Of a stretch of 64,000 nucleotides of DNA, positions 61,969-64,000 are shown piece after piece. The translations under genes were made by a program, and so were the position numbers. The stretch covers positions 124,001-188,000 of the forward strand of contig OW818699.1 in assembly GCA_942493385.1 (NCBI GenBank), given 5' to 3'. How positions within the stretch are numbered: the stretch's first letter is position 1; each line of letters begins with the position of its first letter. The notes under the pieces are model-generated. The model did no database searches and was not told the DNA's origin. It saw only the letters and a program-made list of their open reading frames with translations. Origin of the DNA: UBA8389 sp942493385 (GTDB taxonomy: Bacteria; Bacteroidota; Bacteroidia; Bacteroidales; UBA1402).

Positions 61969-63923
61969 GCATCGATATTCGCGTAGGTCGCATTCGCTTC
62001 GATAAACTCTCGGCGCGGTGCTACGTCATCACCCATGAGCATCGAGAAAACGTGATCGCAATCTGCGGCGTTCTCAATGGTCACCTGGCGCAAAGTGCGT
62101 TGTTCTGGATCCATGGTAGTGTGCCAAAGTTGTTCGGCGTTCATTTCACCAAGACCTTTATAGCGCTGTGTATGAACAGCATTTTCGTTTCCACCACCGT
62201 ATTTTTCGATGAATTGCTGACGCTGGACTTCGTTCCAGCAGTATTCTTCGACCTTGCCTCTTTTGCAAAGGTAGAGGGGCGGAGTGGCAATGTATAAGTA
62301 TCCGTTTTCAATCAGCACCTTCATCTGGCGGAAGAAAAAGGTCATCAACAGCGTGTCGATGTGCGAGCCATCGACGTCGGCATCGGTCATGATAATGATC
62401 TTGTGGTAACGCAGCTTGCTGATGTTCAGCGCCTTGCTGTCTTCATCCGTACCGATGGAGACTCCAAGGGCGGTATAGATGTTGCGAATTTCTTCGTTTT
62501 CAAGAATCTTGTGAGTCATGGCTTTCTCCACGTTCAGGATCTTACCACGAAGCGGCATGATGGCCTGAAACTGACGAGAGCGACCTTGTTTGGCCGTACC
62601 ACCTGCAGAGTCTCCTTCCACCAGGAAGAATTCGCATCTGGAAGGGTCCTTGTCGGAGCAGTCGGCCAGTTTGCCGGGGAGTCCTCCGCCAGACAGCGGA
62701 TTCTTGCGTTGCACCAGTTCGCGGGCGTGACGGGCAGCATAACGGGCCGTAGCGGCCAGAATGACCTTGTCCACGATGATCTTGGCTTCCTTCGGATGTT
62801 CTTCCAGGTAGTTTCTCAGCACTTCACTGATGGCCATGTCCACGGAACCCATCACCTCGTTGTTGCCAAGCTTGGTTTTGGTTTGTCCTTCGAACTGGGG
62901 TTCAGCCACTTTCAGGGAAATAACGGCGGTCAGTCCTTCACGAAAGTCGTCACCGGTTATTTCAATCTTGACCTTATCCAGCATTTTGGAATCTTCCGCG
63001 TATTTCTTGAGCGTGCGGGTGAGTCCGCGACGGAAACCAGCCAAGTGCGTTCCACCTTCGATGGTGTTGATGTTGTTGACGTACGAGAAAATGTTTTCGT
63101 TGTACGACTGGTTGTACATCATGGCCACTTCAACCGGTGTGCCAAACTTGTCGGTGGAAATATAAATGACGTCTTCAATGAGCGGTTCGCGGGAAGCATC
63201 GAGGAAACGTACGAATTCCCGTAGGCCATCCGTGGAATGAAAAACCTCGGTTTTAAATTCTCCATTTTCGAGCACTACTCGGCGATCGGTCAGATTCAAG
63301 GATATGCCGGTGTTCAAATAAGCCAATTCGCGCAAACGACCAGTCAGGATTTCTGCCTTGAATTCGAGTACGGAAAAAATTTCATCGTCTGGTTTGAAGG
63401 TAACGGAGGTACCCGTTTTGTCGGAATCACCGACCTCTTTGACAGAGTAGAGGGGTTTGCCACGTTCATAGTCCTGAATATACCGTTTTCCATCGGTGCA
63501 GACTTCGACATGCAACTTTTCAGAAAGTGCATTCACGCAAGAAACGCCCACCCCGTGAAGACCTCCGGATACTTTATAGGAACCTTTATCGAACTTTCCA
63601 CCGGCGTGCAGTACGGTCAGAACGACTTCCAGCGCAGAGCGTTGTTCTTTTTCCATGATGCCTACGGGGATACCGCGGCCGTTGTCGACCACCGTGACCG
63701 AATTGTCTTCGTTGATGATCACGTCGATTTGGCTGCAATAACCAGCCAACGCTTCATCAATGGAGTTGTCCACCACTTCGTAAACCAAGTGGTGCAAACC
63801 TTTGATACCGGTGTCGCCGATGTACATGGAGGGGCGCTTGCGAACGGCTTCTAAGCCTTCGAGCACCTGAATACTGTCCGCGGAATAGCTTTGCGAGGCG
63901 TCCAGCTTTTCTTCGTCGCTCAT
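61965..63923 (-). CDS. gyrB: DNA gyrase subunit B
   Basis: A 652-residue type II topoisomerase subunit that introduces negative supercoils together with GyrA. The ATPase domain shows EVVDNSIDEALAG, VVDNGRGIPVG and VSGGLHGVGVSCVNALS; the transducer includes the family Lys in QTKTKLGN; the TOPRIM domain has EGDSAGGTAKQGRSR and DADVDGSHIDTLLM; and the tail has QRYKGLGEMNAEQLW. The length is that of Bacteroidota GyrB. The start (MSDEEKLDASQSYSADSIQV) is usual. The final TGA belongs to a foldback element. ParE is less likely given the N-terminus. Confidence 0.95.
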   Translation of the reverse strand: MSDEEKLDASQSYSADSIQVLEGLEAVRKRPSMYIGDTGIKGLHHLVYEVVDNSIDEALAGYCSQIDVIINEDNSVTVVDNGRGIPVGIMEKEQRSALEVVLTVLHAGGKFDKGSYKVSGGLHGVGVSCVNALSEKLHVEVCTDGKRYIQDYERGKPLYSVKEVGDSDKTGTSVTFKPDDEIFSVLEFKAEILTGRLRELAYLNTGISLNLTDRRVVLENGEFKTEVFHSTDGLREFVRFLDASREPLIEDVIYISTDKFGTPVEVAMMYNQSYNENIFSYVNNINTIEGGTHLAGFRRGLTRTLKKYAEDSKMLDKVKIEITGDDFREGLTAVISLKVAEPQFEGQTKTKLGNNEVMGSVDMAISEVLRNYLEEHPKEAKIIVDKVILAATARYAARHARELVQRKNPLSGGGLPGKLADCSDKDPSRCEFFLVEGDSAGGTAKQGRSRQFQAIMPLRGKILNVEKAMTHKILENEEIRNIYTALGVSIGTDEDSKALNISKLRYHKIIIMTDADVDGSHIDTLLMTFFFRQMKVLIENGYLYIATPPLYLCKRGKVEEYCWNEVQRQQFIEKYGGGNENAVHTQRYKGLGEMNAEQLWHTTMDPEQRTLRQVTIENAADCDHVFSMLMGDDVAPRREFIEANATYANIDA

Positions 63924-64000
63924 AAATGGATTTCTTTATTTCGTAATTGATAAAACTCAGTGTCATTCGAGGCTGAACCCTATATGGGCCTTTCCGCGAA

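Noticed and set aside
1..64000. CRISPR array, rRNA operon or complete tRNA genes
   Set aside because: No regularly spaced direct repeats, no rRNA-like sequence and no full tRNA cloverleaf were seen on either strand.

Overview
The window comes from a member of the Bacteroidota, probably class Bacteroidia. Several long secreted proteins end in type IX secretion (T9SS) sorting domains. Many genes carry the Bacteroidota promoter pattern TTG, 17-22 bases, TAnnTTTG, and Shine-Dalgarno sequences are mostly absent. The housekeeping genes (gyrB, metH, kdsA, kdsD, cstA, a two-CBM20 malQ) fit this phylum. I cannot place the genus.

Positions 1 to about 10,960 are visibly AT-richer and form a genomic island loaded with defence genes. 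It holds a sigma-factor-like gene overlapping a gene with a Panacea/HsdS-tail-like domain, a three-gene Shango-type anti-phage operon (TerB-domain membrane protein, ATPase, Lhr-like helicase) on the minus strand, a frameshifted serine-recombinase remnant, and an RloA/RloB ATPase-TOPRIM pair. The island appears to stop at a 17-bp fragment resembling the 3' end of a tRNA gene (10945-10961), followed by a hairpin terminator. This is the expected appearance of a tRNA attachment site, with the intact tRNA lying left of the window.

From 11,224 to 23,040 there is a membrane-tethered LuxR-type regulator, a 3348-residue T9SS surface protein rich in LamG and FN3 modules, and an overlapping small T9SS protein that shares a module with it. 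From 23,091 to 46,602 the chromosome is a mosaic of short operons: S1/P1 nuclease with a Gfo/Idh/MocA oxidoreductase and a PmoA-like protein; a YetF-like membrane protein; a T9SS metallopeptidase; an EEP phosphatase; two CotH-kinase-like T9SS paralogues; glutathione peroxidase with an SDR-like protein; patatin; PpnP; and a large DUF4450 glycosidase-like protein.

From 46,715 to 52,908 a tight plus-strand cluster encodes an ECF S component, a phosphoribosyltransferase, a DUF362 protein and a fused polyferredoxin, followed by malQ. A small AT-rich patch (52,990-54,207) holds a lipoprotein and a HicAB toxin-antitoxin pair with a clear palindromic operator. The right end carries metH divergent from the Kdo genes kdsA-kdsD, then cstA and gyrB.

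Non-coding items of note are a dispersed repeat of about 65 bp present in two inverted copies upstream of malQ and kdsD, and a 127-bp foldback element that supplies the stop codon of gyrB.
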